Shown here one piece after another: positions 18,734 through 27,173 of a stretch of DNA of 64,000 nucleotides. The stretch lies in NCBI RefSeq assembly GCF_013249045.1, contig NZ_JABRWP010000008.1, positions 99,918 to 163,917 on the forward strand, written 5' to 3'. Every line of letters begins with the position of its first letter. The stretch's first letter is position 1. This DNA is from Winogradskyella eckloniae. Lineage in GTDB: Bacteria; Bacteroidota; Bacteroidia; Flavobacteriales; Flavobacteriaceae. The notes below the pieces were generated by a model. The model searched no databases and was not told the origin of the DNA. It worked only from the letters and a program-made list of their open reading frames with translations. The position numbers were made by a program, and so were the translations under genes.

Positions 18734-18741
18734 TAACTTTG
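18734..18741 (+). promoter_or_regulatory. -7 box upstream of ctlX
   Basis: TAACTTTG is an exact TAnnTTTG match 23 nt before the ctlX ATG, suggesting its own start site despite the nearby co-directional gene. Confidence 0.5.
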
Positions 18742-18764
18742 CAACTTACATTATCTCGTTATAA

Positions 18765-19697
18765 ATGCTACAAACTACAAATACAATTTTGATGATTCGT
18801 CCTGTTAATTTTAGGATGAATGAGCAAACTGCAATCAATAACTATTTTCAAGAAAATATAGATTTAAAGCAAACAGAAATCAATCTAAAAGCGCAAAACG
18901 AATTTGATGCTTTTGTAGAGAAATTACGTGCTGTAGGCATCCATGTTATTGTGGAGAATGATGATGCGTTATTGGATACGCCAGATTCTATTTTTCCTAA
19001 TAACTGGGTAAGTTTTCATAGTAATGGTGATGTTGCTAAATATCCAATGTTTGCAGAGAATAGACGTAAAGAACGACGAGATGAAGTCTTTGTGAGATTA
19101 GAAGAAGAAGGGTTTAAAATAGAACATATAGTAGACTATACTTCAGCAGAACTCGAAGGTGTTTTCTTAGAAGGAACGGGCAGTATGGCCTTAGATCGTG
19201 TAAATAGAAAGGCCTATTGTGCGTTATCACCAAGAGCAGATGAAGCGTTGTTTATTGAGTTTTGTGAAGATTTTGAGTTTTCTCCAGTGATTTTTACGGC
19301 AAATCAGACTGTAAATGACCAGCGATTAGCAATTTATCACACTAACGTAATGATGTGTTTAGCAGAGAACTTTGCAGTAATATGTTTAGATACTATTGAT
19401 GATAAAAAAGAGCGTAAAAATGTTGTAAAACATTTAAAGCAAGATGGAAAGGAAATTGTATCAATTACCGAAGCACAAATGCACCAATTTGCTGGTAATA
19501 TGCTGCAGTTACGAGGACAAAATAATCAGCTTTATTTAGTAATGAGTGCAGCAGCTCATAAGAGTTTAACGCCTCATCAAATTAAAATTATAGAAAAATA
19601 TTGTCCTATTCTATCGAGCTCATTAGATACTATAGAAACCTGTGGTGGTGGAAGTGCTCGCTGTATGATGGCTGAGGTTTTTCTTCCTAAGGCTTAA
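18765..19697 (+). CDS. ctlX: CtlX-like citrulline/arginine hydrolase
   Basis: A 310-residue guanidine-modifying enzyme. The N-terminus (IRPVNFRMNEQTAINNYFQ) and PDSIFPNNWVSFHSNG near residues 73-88 are typical of the CtlX family, first linked to citrulline use in Francisella. Active-site elements are EGTGSMALDR near 138, YHTNVMMCL near 191 and a C-terminal nucleophile in CGGGSARCMMAEVF. It probably hydrolyses citrulline or a related amidino or ureido compound. The family assignment is firmer than the substrate. A second superfamily member lies at 7673. Confidence 0.85.
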   Translation: MLQTTNTILMIRPVNFRMNEQTAINNYFQENIDLKQTEINLKAQNEFDAFVEKLRAVGIHVIVENDDALLDTPDSIFPNNWVSFHSNGDVAKYPMFAENRRKERRDEVFVRLEEEGFKIEHIVDYTSAELEGVFLEGTGSMALDRVNRKAYCALSPRADEALFIEFCEDFEFSPVIFTANQTVNDQRLAIYHTNVMMCLAENFAVICLDTIDDKKERKNVVKHLKQDGKEIVSITEAQMHQFAGNMLQLRGQNNQLYLVMSAAAHKSLTPHQIKIIEKYCPILSSSLDTIETCGGGSARCMMAEVFLPKA

Positions 19698-19736
19698 TTA
19701 TTATTTGCAAACCAATATCGTTTTTTGCTTAACGGC

Positions 19737-21806
19737 TTAAGATTTTGTGTCTGTACTTGGTAGCTCAATAAAGAATTTACTACCTACGTTTTGTGTACTT
19801 TCTACCCAGATTTTTCCGTTGTTAAGTTCTACTAAATCTTTTGCAATAGTTAGACCTAAACCAGTTCCTTTTTCGTTTTTTGTACCTGTCGTGGTAAAGT
19901 TCTTATGCGATGCAAACAGCTTACTTATATTTTCTTTAGCAATACCAACACCAGTGTCTTCAACACAGATTATTGCTTTGCCATTTAGGACTTGGTTAGA
20001 TATGGTAATAACATCACCAATTCGGCTAAATTTAACAGCGTTGGTAATTAAATTTTGCACTACAATTTCTACCATGCTACGATCTGCATAAACTAATCCA
20101 TTTTGCGATTCGTCAATAAGTACAATATTTTTATCTTCCACTTTTTGTTCTACCAATGCAATTTTGGTATGAAAAACATCTTGGATATTAAACAGTTCTG
20201 GTTTTGGTTCTAAATTTTGCAGTTGAGATTTAGACCAATTTAATAGATTATATAAAAGTGCATTTGCGTTATCAGCATTCTCACTTAATTCTGGTATTAA
20301 TTCATAAAACTCATCTTTAGAAATGCTATCTTCCTTTAATAAGTCTAAAAACGCCTTTATAGAAGAGATCGAATCTTTTAAATCATGTGATACAATAGAA
20401 AAAAGTTTGTCTTTAACTTGGTTAACTTCTTCTAAATGATGTGTTTGTTCTAAAATAGCTTCGGTTCTAATCTGTTCTTGATCTAATTTGTCTTTTTGCT
20501 TTTCTAATTCGTCTTTATGCGATTTTGTTTTTAATAAACTATATACAAGAAGCGCGGATACAAGGGCTAGTAAAGCAATTAAAACATAAAAAAGAGTTGC
20601 GTTATGATTCCAAGCATGTGTTTCACTTGGTTCTTGTTCTTTTAAAGTTGTTTTAGTTGGCTCAATTGCCGTGTTGCTTGTGTTTTCAGTAGGCGTTAAA
20701 TCTAAAGGATCTACTTTTGTTGGGAAAACAGGTTGGTCTATTTTAGAAAGCGAATCTTTTAGTTTATAGAATTTATTTTGCCAAAAAAAGGCGTTTTGAA
20801 ACTGTCCTTGAGTAGAATCTAAGGCCATATGAAGTTTGTAATTCTCTAATAATTCTTTTTTATTATTTGTTTTTTGAGCAATAGCATAAGCTTCATTTAA
20901 TTGTTTCTCAGCTAATTTTACTTTTTTATTCTGAAGGTTTAAGTTGCCAATTGCATTTAGTGCGCGTAACAGACCTTCTTTATTATCTTGTTTTCTGTTG
21001 TATTTTAATCCTTCAACTAAATATTCAGAAGCTTTATCATATTCCTTAAAGCGTAAATATTCGCTACCAAGTTTAGGAAGAATTTCGCCTCGTAATTCAT
21101 GGTCGGTTTTAGGGTTTAATATATCTAATGCTTTTTCGTAATATTCAATAGCTTTTCTATGTTCTTTAAGTAAAGAGTAAAGCTCAGCTATATTTTTTGT
21201 GGAGTTTTTAATTCCGTCCTTATCCTTAATTAGTTTTCTTACTTCTAAAGCTTTGTAATTAAATTCAATGGCTTTATCAATTTGGTTTGTGTTGTAGTAA
21301 GCTTCTGCTAAATTATTATACGCTGCGCTTAATTCGTTATTAAGATTTTGTTTTTCAAAAATGGAAATGGCAGACAAAGAATTTTGTAAACCAACAGCAT
21401 AATTGCCACGTTTTATTTCAATAAGTCCTATACTATTACTAACCTTAGCAATACCAAGAGTATCTTTTATTTTTAGGTATAAGTCTCTCGATGTATTGTA
21501 GTTGTCTATGGCATTAAAATAGTCATTGCGTTCTGTATAGATTAAGGCTCTAAAATACGTGTTCTCGGCAATGCCTTTTATATAATTTAATTCCTCAGCA
21601 AGTTTTGATGTTTGGTTAACAAAAAGTAAAGCCTTGTCAAACTCCTTTAACTTATAAAGTTCATTTATAAGCACAAGCGACTTGTCTACTTTTGTAGAGT
21701 CTGCGTTCATATACGCTAATTGTACTGTTAGTTCATCTATTTTTTCATTTTGAGAAAAAAGAGCAAACGACATGAGACAAACAGCTATTGTAATAAACTG
21801 TTTCAT
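19737..21806 (-). CDS. TPR-containing sensor histidine kinase
   Basis: A 689-residue membrane kinase. Residues 1-18 are a signal peptide (ending FALFSQ), residues about 40-345 are tetratricopeptide repeats placed in the periplasm (for example LAEAYYNTNQIDKAIEFNYK), and a TM helix lies at 404-424, then a coiled coil. The HisKA H-box is FSIVSHDLKDSISS with His474; the ATPase has N-box QNLITNAVKF (585-594), G1 DTGVG (617-621) and G2 GTGLGL (647-652). No response regulator is adjacent, so the partner is unknown. The periplasmic TPR input suggests protein or peptide sensing, which is inference. Confidence 0.92.
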   Translation of the reverse strand: MKQFITIAVCLMSFALFSQNEKIDELTVQLAYMNADSTKVDKSLVLINELYKLKEFDKALLFVNQTSKLAEELNYIKGIAENTYFRALIYTERNDYFNAIDNYNTSRDLYLKIKDTLGIAKVSNSIGLIEIKRGNYAVGLQNSLSAISIFEKQNLNNELSAAYNNLAEAYYNTNQIDKAIEFNYKALEVRKLIKDKDGIKNSTKNIAELYSLLKEHRKAIEYYEKALDILNPKTDHELRGEILPKLGSEYLRFKEYDKASEYLVEGLKYNRKQDNKEGLLRALNAIGNLNLQNKKVKLAEKQLNEAYAIAQKTNNKKELLENYKLHMALDSTQGQFQNAFFWQNKFYKLKDSLSKIDQPVFPTKVDPLDLTPTENTSNTAIEPTKTTLKEQEPSETHAWNHNATLFYVLIALLALVSALLVYSLLKTKSHKDELEKQKDKLDQEQIRTEAILEQTHHLEEVNQVKDKLFSIVSHDLKDSISSIKAFLDLLKEDSISKDEFYELIPELSENADNANALLYNLLNWSKSQLQNLEPKPELFNIQDVFHTKIALVEQKVEDKNIVLIDESQNGLVYADRSMVEIVVQNLITNAVKFSRIGDVITISNQVLNGKAIICVEDTGVGIAKENISKLFASHKNFTTTGTKNEKGTGLGLTIAKDLVELNNGKIWVESTQNVGSKFFIELPSTDTKS

Positions 21807-22226
21807 CTTAAAATAGCGTTAAAACGAATTGCGCTGTTTTGGTGAGAAAAACTTTTATAGAGGGATAGAAAAAGTAAGTTAACACTAAACAATAACAACT
21901 TGGTTAAAGTTTCATTATTAAGCTTCATTAATGTTTGGGACATTAGATTAATAGCGTCTCAAAAATGCTACTATCAAAACAAATATGCTAATAATTAAGA
22001 TTTAATACGAATAAATTAGATAAACGGTTGAAAAAATTATAATTCGAAAAAGTCATTTCGATTAACGGCAGAAATCTTGGAGGTAATACAGTTTCATCGA
22101 CGAAATGCATCTTGCCTTTAATTTATTGTTTGTCAATAGGTTATGTTTGTTGTTGTCCAAGGGACTTTGAAAATTATAGGTCAATAATTATGTGAGTCCA
22201 ACTGCTAATAAAAACAATAAATCTGC
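21807..22226. other. Gene-free stretch upstream of argS
   Basis: About 420 bases between the divergent histidine kinase and argS. I see no coding region. It holds a possible decayed dispersed repeat (22051-22080) and, at its right edge, the argS promoter. The rest is unexplained AT-rich DNA. Confidence 0.5.
22051..22080 (+). repeat. Possible decayed dispersed repeat (GTCATTTCGA type)
   Basis: The text AGTCATTTCGATTAACGGCA followed by GAAATCTTGG resembles intergenic repeats common in Flavobacteriia that begin GTCATTTCGA and contain GAGAAATCTT. The matching inverted end is not visible, so this would be a remnant. The recognition is from memory, not alignment. Confidence 0.35.
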
Positions 22227-22234
22227 TATCTTTG
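22227..22234 (+). promoter_or_regulatory. -7 box upstream of argS
   Basis: TATCTTTG is an exact TAnnTTTG match. Transcription would begin near 22239, only about 9 nt before the first in-frame ATG (22248) but 30 nt before the second (22269), which favours the second start. Confidence 0.6.
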
Positions 22235-22268
22235 CAAACGTTTTTAAATGCCAAAATATAACAGAATT

Positions 22269-24044
22269 ATGACTCTTCAAGAGACTTTAGAAATACATGT
22301 AAAATCAGCAATAAATGCATTGTTCCAATCGGAATTAGAATCTGTAGAATTTCAAGCCACACGCAAAGAGTTTGCTGGAGATATTACGGTTGTTGTTTTT
22401 CCTATGCTACGAGTTGTGAAGGGAAATCCTGCTGTCATTGGAGAACAAGTTGGTCAATATTTGTTAGACCATGTAGAGTTAGTAAAAGGATTTAATGTTG
22501 TAAAAGGGTTTTTAAATATTGAAATCAGCGATAGCTATTACCATAATTTCTTTCAAACTATAAAAGATAAAAGCAATTATGGCTTTGTTGAGAAAAAAGA
22601 AGATAAGGCCGTTATGGTAGAATATTCTTCACCAAACACTAACAAGCCACTGCATCTTGGTCACGTAAGAAATGTATTGTTAGGATATAGTGTTGCAGAA
22701 ATTTTAAAGGCTTCCGGAAAGACGGTTTATAAAACACAGATTATCAATGATAGAGGTATTCATATTTGCAAAAGTATGTTGGCTTATCAGAAATTTGGAC
22801 AAGGAGAAGTGCCTTCTGAAACTTTAAAAGGCGATAAGTTAGTCGGAAATTACTATGTGAAGTTTGATCAGGAATATAAGGCACAAATCTCAGAATTAGT
22901 TGAGAATGGGCAGACAGAAGAAGAAGCGAAAAAAAATGCACCTTTATTACTAGAAGCTCAAGAAATGTTAATTAACTGGGAAGCAGGAGATGAAGACGTT
23001 GTTGCGCTTTGGAAAAAAATGAACCAATGGGTTTATGATGGTTTTGATGTTACATATAAAAATATAGGTGTTGATTTTGATTCCTATTATTACGAAAGCA
23101 ATACCTATTTATTAGGTAAAGAATTTGTTGCCGAAGGGTTAAAAACTGGCGTATTCTTTAAAAAAGAAGATGGTTCTGTTTGGTGTGATTTAACGGAAGA
23201 CGGTTTAGACGAAAAAATAGTTTTACGTAGTGACGGAACCGCTGTGTATATGACGCAAGATATTGGTACAGCCATTCAGCGTATTAAGGATTTTCCAGAC
23301 GTTGGTGGCATGGTGTACACTGTAGGTAATGAGCAAGATTATCATTTTAAAGTCTTATTCTTAATCTTGAAGAAATTAGGATTTGATTGGGCTAAAAATC
23401 TGTTCCACTTAAGTTATGGTATGGTAGATTTACCAAGCGGAAAAATGAAGAGTAGAGAAGGCACCGTTGTAGATGCAGATGATTTAATCAAAGAAATGGC
23501 AGATACAGCTGAAGAGATTTCTAAAGAATTAGGAAAGCTTGAAGACTATGACTACACTGAAAAGAAAGCCTTGTACAAAACCATAGGTTTAGGTGCATTG
23601 AAATATTATATTTTAAAAGTAGATCCTAAGAAAAGAATATTATTCGATCCAAAAGAGTCTATAGATTTTCAAGGAAATACAGGTCCTTTTATTCAATATA
23701 CATATGCTAGAATTCAATCTATTTTAAGAAAAGCAGATGCAAATTCTAAGCCTGTAGATTATACAGAATTACCGCTTCATGAAAAAGAAAAACAGCTTAT
23801 TAAGCAATTAGAGTTGTTTCCGGAAGTTATTCAAAATGCAGCAGAACAGCACAGTCCTGCATTGATTGCTAATTATACTTACGATTTAGTAAAAGCGTTT
23901 AATTCGTTTTATCAAAATGTATCTATCCTTGGTGCGGATTCAGAACAAGAAAAACAATTTAGAGTTGAGTTGTCTAGAATAGTGAGTCAGACTATAAAAA
24001 ATGCATTTCAGGTTTTAGGAATACAGGTTCCAGAGCGTATGTAA
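22269..24044 (+). CDS. argS: Arginine--tRNA ligase
   Basis: A class Ia synthetase of about 591 residues charging tRNA-Arg. The HIGH-type motif is SSPNTNKPLHLGHVRN near residue 120, and the N-terminal additional domain precedes it. The KMSKS-like loop reads SGKMKSREGTVVDADDL near 389. The C-terminal DALR anticodon-binding domain includes GPFIQYTYARIQSILRK. I start at the ATG at 22269 (MTLQETLEIHVK), as in relatives I know; the ATG at 22248 would add seven residues (MPKYNRI). It is followed at 75 nt by an AraC-type regulator. Confidence 0.96.
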   Translation: MTLQETLEIHVKSAINALFQSELESVEFQATRKEFAGDITVVVFPMLRVVKGNPAVIGEQVGQYLLDHVELVKGFNVVKGFLNIEISDSYYHNFFQTIKDKSNYGFVEKKEDKAVMVEYSSPNTNKPLHLGHVRNVLLGYSVAEILKASGKTVYKTQIINDRGIHICKSMLAYQKFGQGEVPSETLKGDKLVGNYYVKFDQEYKAQISELVENGQTEEEAKKNAPLLLEAQEMLINWEAGDEDVVALWKKMNQWVYDGFDVTYKNIGVDFDSYYYESNTYLLGKEFVAEGLKTGVFFKKEDGSVWCDLTEDGLDEKIVLRSDGTAVYMTQDIGTAIQRIKDFPDVGGMVYTVGNEQDYHFKVLFLILKKLGFDWAKNLFHLSYGMVDLPSGKMKSREGTVVDADDLIKEMADTAEEISKELGKLEDYDYTEKKALYKTIGLGALKYYILKVDPKKRILFDPKESIDFQGNTGPFIQYTYARIQSILRKADANSKPVDYTELPLHEKEKQLIKQLELFPEVIQNAAEQHSPALIANYTYDLVKAFNSFYQNVSILGADSEQEKQFRVELSRIVSQTIKNAFQVLGIQVPERM

Positions 24045-24118
24045 TTGGTGTTTTTTGTAGTCTTTTTTTTAATCCACAAAAATTAGCCTTAAATTGTATT
24101 CATTCATTTTGAGGTATT

Positions 24119-25171
24119 TTGGAAATTGTTCGTTATATATTGTTAACCCAAGTCTTTGTTGCATTTTTTGTAGCAGGAGGCATTTTTTTTAAAAAAAGAC
24201 AATTACGTCATATTTCCTTATCTGCACTTATTGCGTTAGTTGGGTTTCATATTTTAATTTTTTTATATGGCTCAAGCCAACTGGTTAGTATTTATACAGA
24301 ATTTGTAGATTGGTTTTATTTTGAGGTCGCTTTTCTGTTTGGACCATTAGTTTTTATCCATTTACAATGTTTAGTTTTTGATAAAAAAAGACTAAAAGGC
24401 ATAGACTTTTTGCATCTACTGCCCATTGTAGTCTTTTGGATAGGTTATGGTGATGTACTGTTAATGGAAGGCACTGTACGTGCACAGTATGTTTACGAAA
24501 ATTTTAATTCTAGAACCATGGTATGGAATTACCTTTTAGCCTTACAGATGATGCTGTATGCTATAGGATGTTCTATTTTTCTTTTTAAGAACAAAGCTAA
24601 GCTTTCAGAGAAACGCTTACAATACGCTGTGTTTTTAGTATTGGCTTATGTTTGTTCTTCCTTACTCATTACTTATTTAACACATTATGCGAATAGCTGG
24701 AGAGATTTTGCGTGGTTCTATGTCATTCTTACCTTTTTGATTTTTGGCGTTGGATACTTTTTGGTTAACAACCCAGAGTTTTTACTTCAAATTAAAAAGA
24801 AATATTTTGGGTCTAATCTTAATGAAAAAGACATGAAAAGAATTAAAGCTAAAATTGAAAAGGCATTTAAAAATGACAAAGTTTTCTTAGATGGACGTTT
24901 TAATATTTCGGGATTAAGTGAAATTTTAAATGAAAAACAACATCATGTTTCCCAAACATTTTCTGAATACATTTCTGAGAATTTTAATGACTATGTCAAT
25001 AAGCACAGAATTGAAATTGCGAAACAATATTTACACGATTCTAAATACCAACATCTTAAAATAGAGGCTATTGCCTTAGAAAGTGGCTTTAATAATAAAG
25101 TAACATTTTATAAAGCATTTACCAAGTTTACAACGCAAACACCCTCTGCTTTTAGGAAATTAAAAAAGTGA
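24119..25171 (+). CDS. Membrane-anchored AraC-family regulator, TTG start
   Basis: A 350-residue protein. The N-terminal 220 residues contain about seven hydrophobic segments, and the C-terminal 100 residues are an AraC helix-turn-helix pair (FNISGLSEILNEKQHHVSQT, then IEAIALESGFNNKVTFYKAF, ending TPSAFRKLKK). This 7TM-AraC layout is common in Bacteroidota. The start appears to be TTG at 24119: an in-frame TGA lies at 24110-24112 and no ATG occurs before residue about 119. A GAGG at 24111-24114 could act as a ribosome site. The ligand and targets are unknown. Confidence 0.85.
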   Translation: MEIVRYILLTQVFVAFFVAGGIFFKKRQLRHISLSALIALVGFHILIFLYGSSQLVSIYTEFVDWFYFEVAFLFGPLVFIHLQCLVFDKKRLKGIDFLHLLPIVVFWIGYGDVLLMEGTVRAQYVYENFNSRTMVWNYLLALQMMLYAIGCSIFLFKNKAKLSEKRLQYAVFLVLAYVCSSLLITYLTHYANSWRDFAWFYVILTFLIFGVGYFLVNNPEFLLQIKKKYFGSNLNEKDMKRIKAKIEKAFKNDKVFLDGRFNISGLSEILNEKQHHVSQTFSEYISENFNDYVNKHRIEIAKQYLHDSKYQHLKIEAIALESGFNNKVTFYKAFTKFTTQTPSAFRKLKK

Positions 25172-25273
25172 AGAATAATAATTGTTTACGGTTTTACAAC
25201 AGGGTTTTTATAGCTTAAATGAGAATTGTTGTAAATTAGTGTGAAATAAATAGCTAATTAAAAAAACAATGTT

Positions 25274-26569
25274 ATGGAAAGAACAAACAAATTTAAGATG
25301 TACTCTAACATCTTTTTTGCACTTCTATTTTTTACGGTATCAGTAAATGCACAATCTGCTTTTAAATCGTACAACGGAAAAATAATAGATGGTAAAACCA
25401 ACAAAGCTTTAGAAGCTGCGAGCTTACATATTAACGGCACCAATATTGGTACTATTTCAAATTCGGAAGGTGAGTTTACATTAAAAGTACCTCAAAGTTA
25501 TGGAGATTCTAAAGTTATGATTTCTTTATTAGGATATAATACTTATGTTATTCCGCTATCAGAATTGAGCGCCAATAGTACAGTAAAATTATATACAGCA
25601 GTGACAACATTATCGGCTGTTAGTATTTCTGCATTTAAAGATGCTAAGAGTTTAGTAAGAAAAGTGTTTGACGATAAGAACAAAAATTTTCAAAATGAGT
25701 CTGTTTATATGACTGCTTTTTACAGAGAAACTATAAAACGAAGAAGTAGAAATGTGTCACTAACAGAAGCTGTAGTGAATATTCTAAAAGAGCCAAACGC
25801 TTCTAAAAGTCGTGATGCAATACAATTAGGTAAGGCGCGAAAGAGTACAGATTATAAACGTTTAGATACGGTCTCTGTTAAACTACAAGGAGGACCATTT
25901 TCTACAGTATATCTAGATATCATGAAATATCCTGAATATATTTTTACAGAAGAGAGTATTCAATCTTATGATTTTGTGTTTAATGAGCCTTCAACAATTA
26001 ATAATAGAAATGTATATGTTGTAGATTTTAAACCTGTGGATAATGCCTTTGAAGTAAATTATCATGGTAAACTTTTCATTGATGTAGAAACTTTGGCACT
26101 GGTTAGTGCTAATTATGCGCTAGATGTTAGTGATATGAATAAGACTAAAAACCTTTTGGTAAGGAAAAAACCAAGTGACATTGTCGTTTATCCTCTTGAG
26201 GCGATTTATAAGGTAGACTATAAAGCAAAGGGTAGTAAATGGTATTACAGTTATTCTAATCTAAGCCTAAAGTTTAAAGTCAATAAAAAACGAGAGATTT
26301 TTAATAAAGTGTATACCTTATCTAGTGAAATGGCAGTTACGGATTGGGAAGTTAACACTGCAGATAAAAAAATTAAGAATAAAGATAAATTAAGGCCTAC
26401 TGTAATAATTACTGATGCCATTTCTGGATTTTCAGACCCTAATTTTTGGGGAGAATTTAATCTAATAGAGCCAGATAAATCTATTGAAACTGCAATAAAT
26501 AAAATTAAGAAAAGTATTGAAAAACAACAACAAAGTGATAAAGGTAAAACCGTAAGTGGTACACCATAA
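25274..26569 (+). CDS. Exported protein with carboxypeptidase-regulatory-like domain
   Basis: A 431-residue protein with a signal peptide (hydrophobic 10-22, then VNAQS) and a CarboxypepD_reg-like beta-sandwich at about residues 35-110 (GKIIDGKTNKALEAASLHIN, then GTISNSEGEFTLKVP). The remaining 320 residues, with many Tyr/Lys strands (YMTAFYRETIKRR, PEYIFTEESIQSYDF, VDFKPVDN), match a Bacteroidota envelope family of unknown function that often follows this domain. It is probably periplasmic or attached to the outer membrane. It is a single gene with a terminator, downstream of the AraC regulator (102-nt gap), which might control it. Confidence 0.75.
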   Translation: MERTNKFKMYSNIFFALLFFTVSVNAQSAFKSYNGKIIDGKTNKALEAASLHINGTNIGTISNSEGEFTLKVPQSYGDSKVMISLLGYNTYVIPLSELSANSTVKLYTAVTTLSAVSISAFKDAKSLVRKVFDDKNKNFQNESVYMTAFYRETIKRRSRNVSLTEAVVNILKEPNASKSRDAIQLGKARKSTDYKRLDTVSVKLQGGPFSTVYLDIMKYPEYIFTEESIQSYDFVFNEPSTINNRNVYVVDFKPVDNAFEVNYHGKLFIDVETLALVSANYALDVSDMNKTKNLLVRKKPSDIVVYPLEAIYKVDYKAKGSKWYYSYSNLSLKFKVNKKREIFNKVYTLSSEMAVTDWEVNTADKKIKNKDKLRPTVIITDAISGFSDPNFWGEFNLIEPDKSIETAINKIKKSIEKQQQSDKGKTVSGTP

Positions 26570-26590
26570 ATTGTCTAGAACTCATACTAA

Positions 26591-26629
26591 AAACACAAAA
26601 CCCTGAATATTATTCAGGGTTTTGTGTTA
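26591..26629. terminator. Bidirectional terminator between convergent genes
   Basis: AACACAAAACCCTGAAT (26592-26608) and ATTCAGGGTTTTGTGTT (26612-26628) form a perfect 17-bp stem with a 3-nt loop. It lies between two convergent genes and can serve both strands. Confidence 0.9.
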
Positions 26630-26630
26630 A

Positions 26631-27173
26631 TTAATATAGGCTTTTAAATTTTAACGCTTGCTTAATATGAGATACATGATGATTACTATGCCAAGCGTAA
26701 ATTCCAATTGTTTCTTCTAAAGAAAACCGCTTGCCATGTTCTGGGTGAACAAACTCAAGTTTTAATTGCTGTTCGGTAAGGCTTTTTAATAATACGCCTA
26801 GTTTTTTATGCACACCTATAAGAATAGAAATTGAAGAATCAATAGGCTCATTATAATCTATTAAATGTGCAAACTTATCTTCTAAATAGGGTTTGATAAT
26901 TGGAGAGTCTTCGGTTAGTGTGAGTTTAAATCTCAGCAAACTATTAATATGGCTGTCTGCACAATGATGTACTACTTGTTGTATGGTCCATCCTTGAGGT
27001 CTATACTTGTACTTAAGTTCTACCTCATTAAGGTTTTTGGTTAAAGCTATAATAGATTGTGGTAGCGATTCTATGGTGTTAATCCAGTTTTCTATGTCTT
27101 TTTTTGTTATCACTTTAGGTGTAATAAATTCACCTATAGGATACTTTAATGTGTATAATTCCTTTTCTGTCAT
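26631..27173 (-). CDS. DinB/YfiT-family putative metal-dependent transferase
   Basis: A 180-residue four-helix-bundle protein. It shows the YfiT pattern LKYPIGEF near residue 9, YRPQGWTIQQVVHHCADSHI near 56-75, and IYAWHSNHHVSHI near 158-170; the three histidines of the nickel/zinc triad come from these segments. Relatives are bacillithiol S-transferases or metal-dependent hydrolases; the thiol used in this organism is unknown. Its ATG overlaps the stop of the preceding PagL-like gene by 4 nt (27170-27173), so it is translationally coupled to an outer-membrane gene. Confidence 0.85.
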   Translation of the reverse strand: MTEKELYTLKYPIGEFITPKVITKKDIENWINTIESLPQSIIALTKNLNEVELKYKYRPQGWTIQQVVHHCADSHINSLLRFKLTLTEDSPIIKPYLEDKFAHLIDYNEPIDSSISILIGVHKKLGVLLKSLTEQQLKLEFVHPEHGKRFSLEETIGIYAWHSNHHVSHIKQALKFKSLY

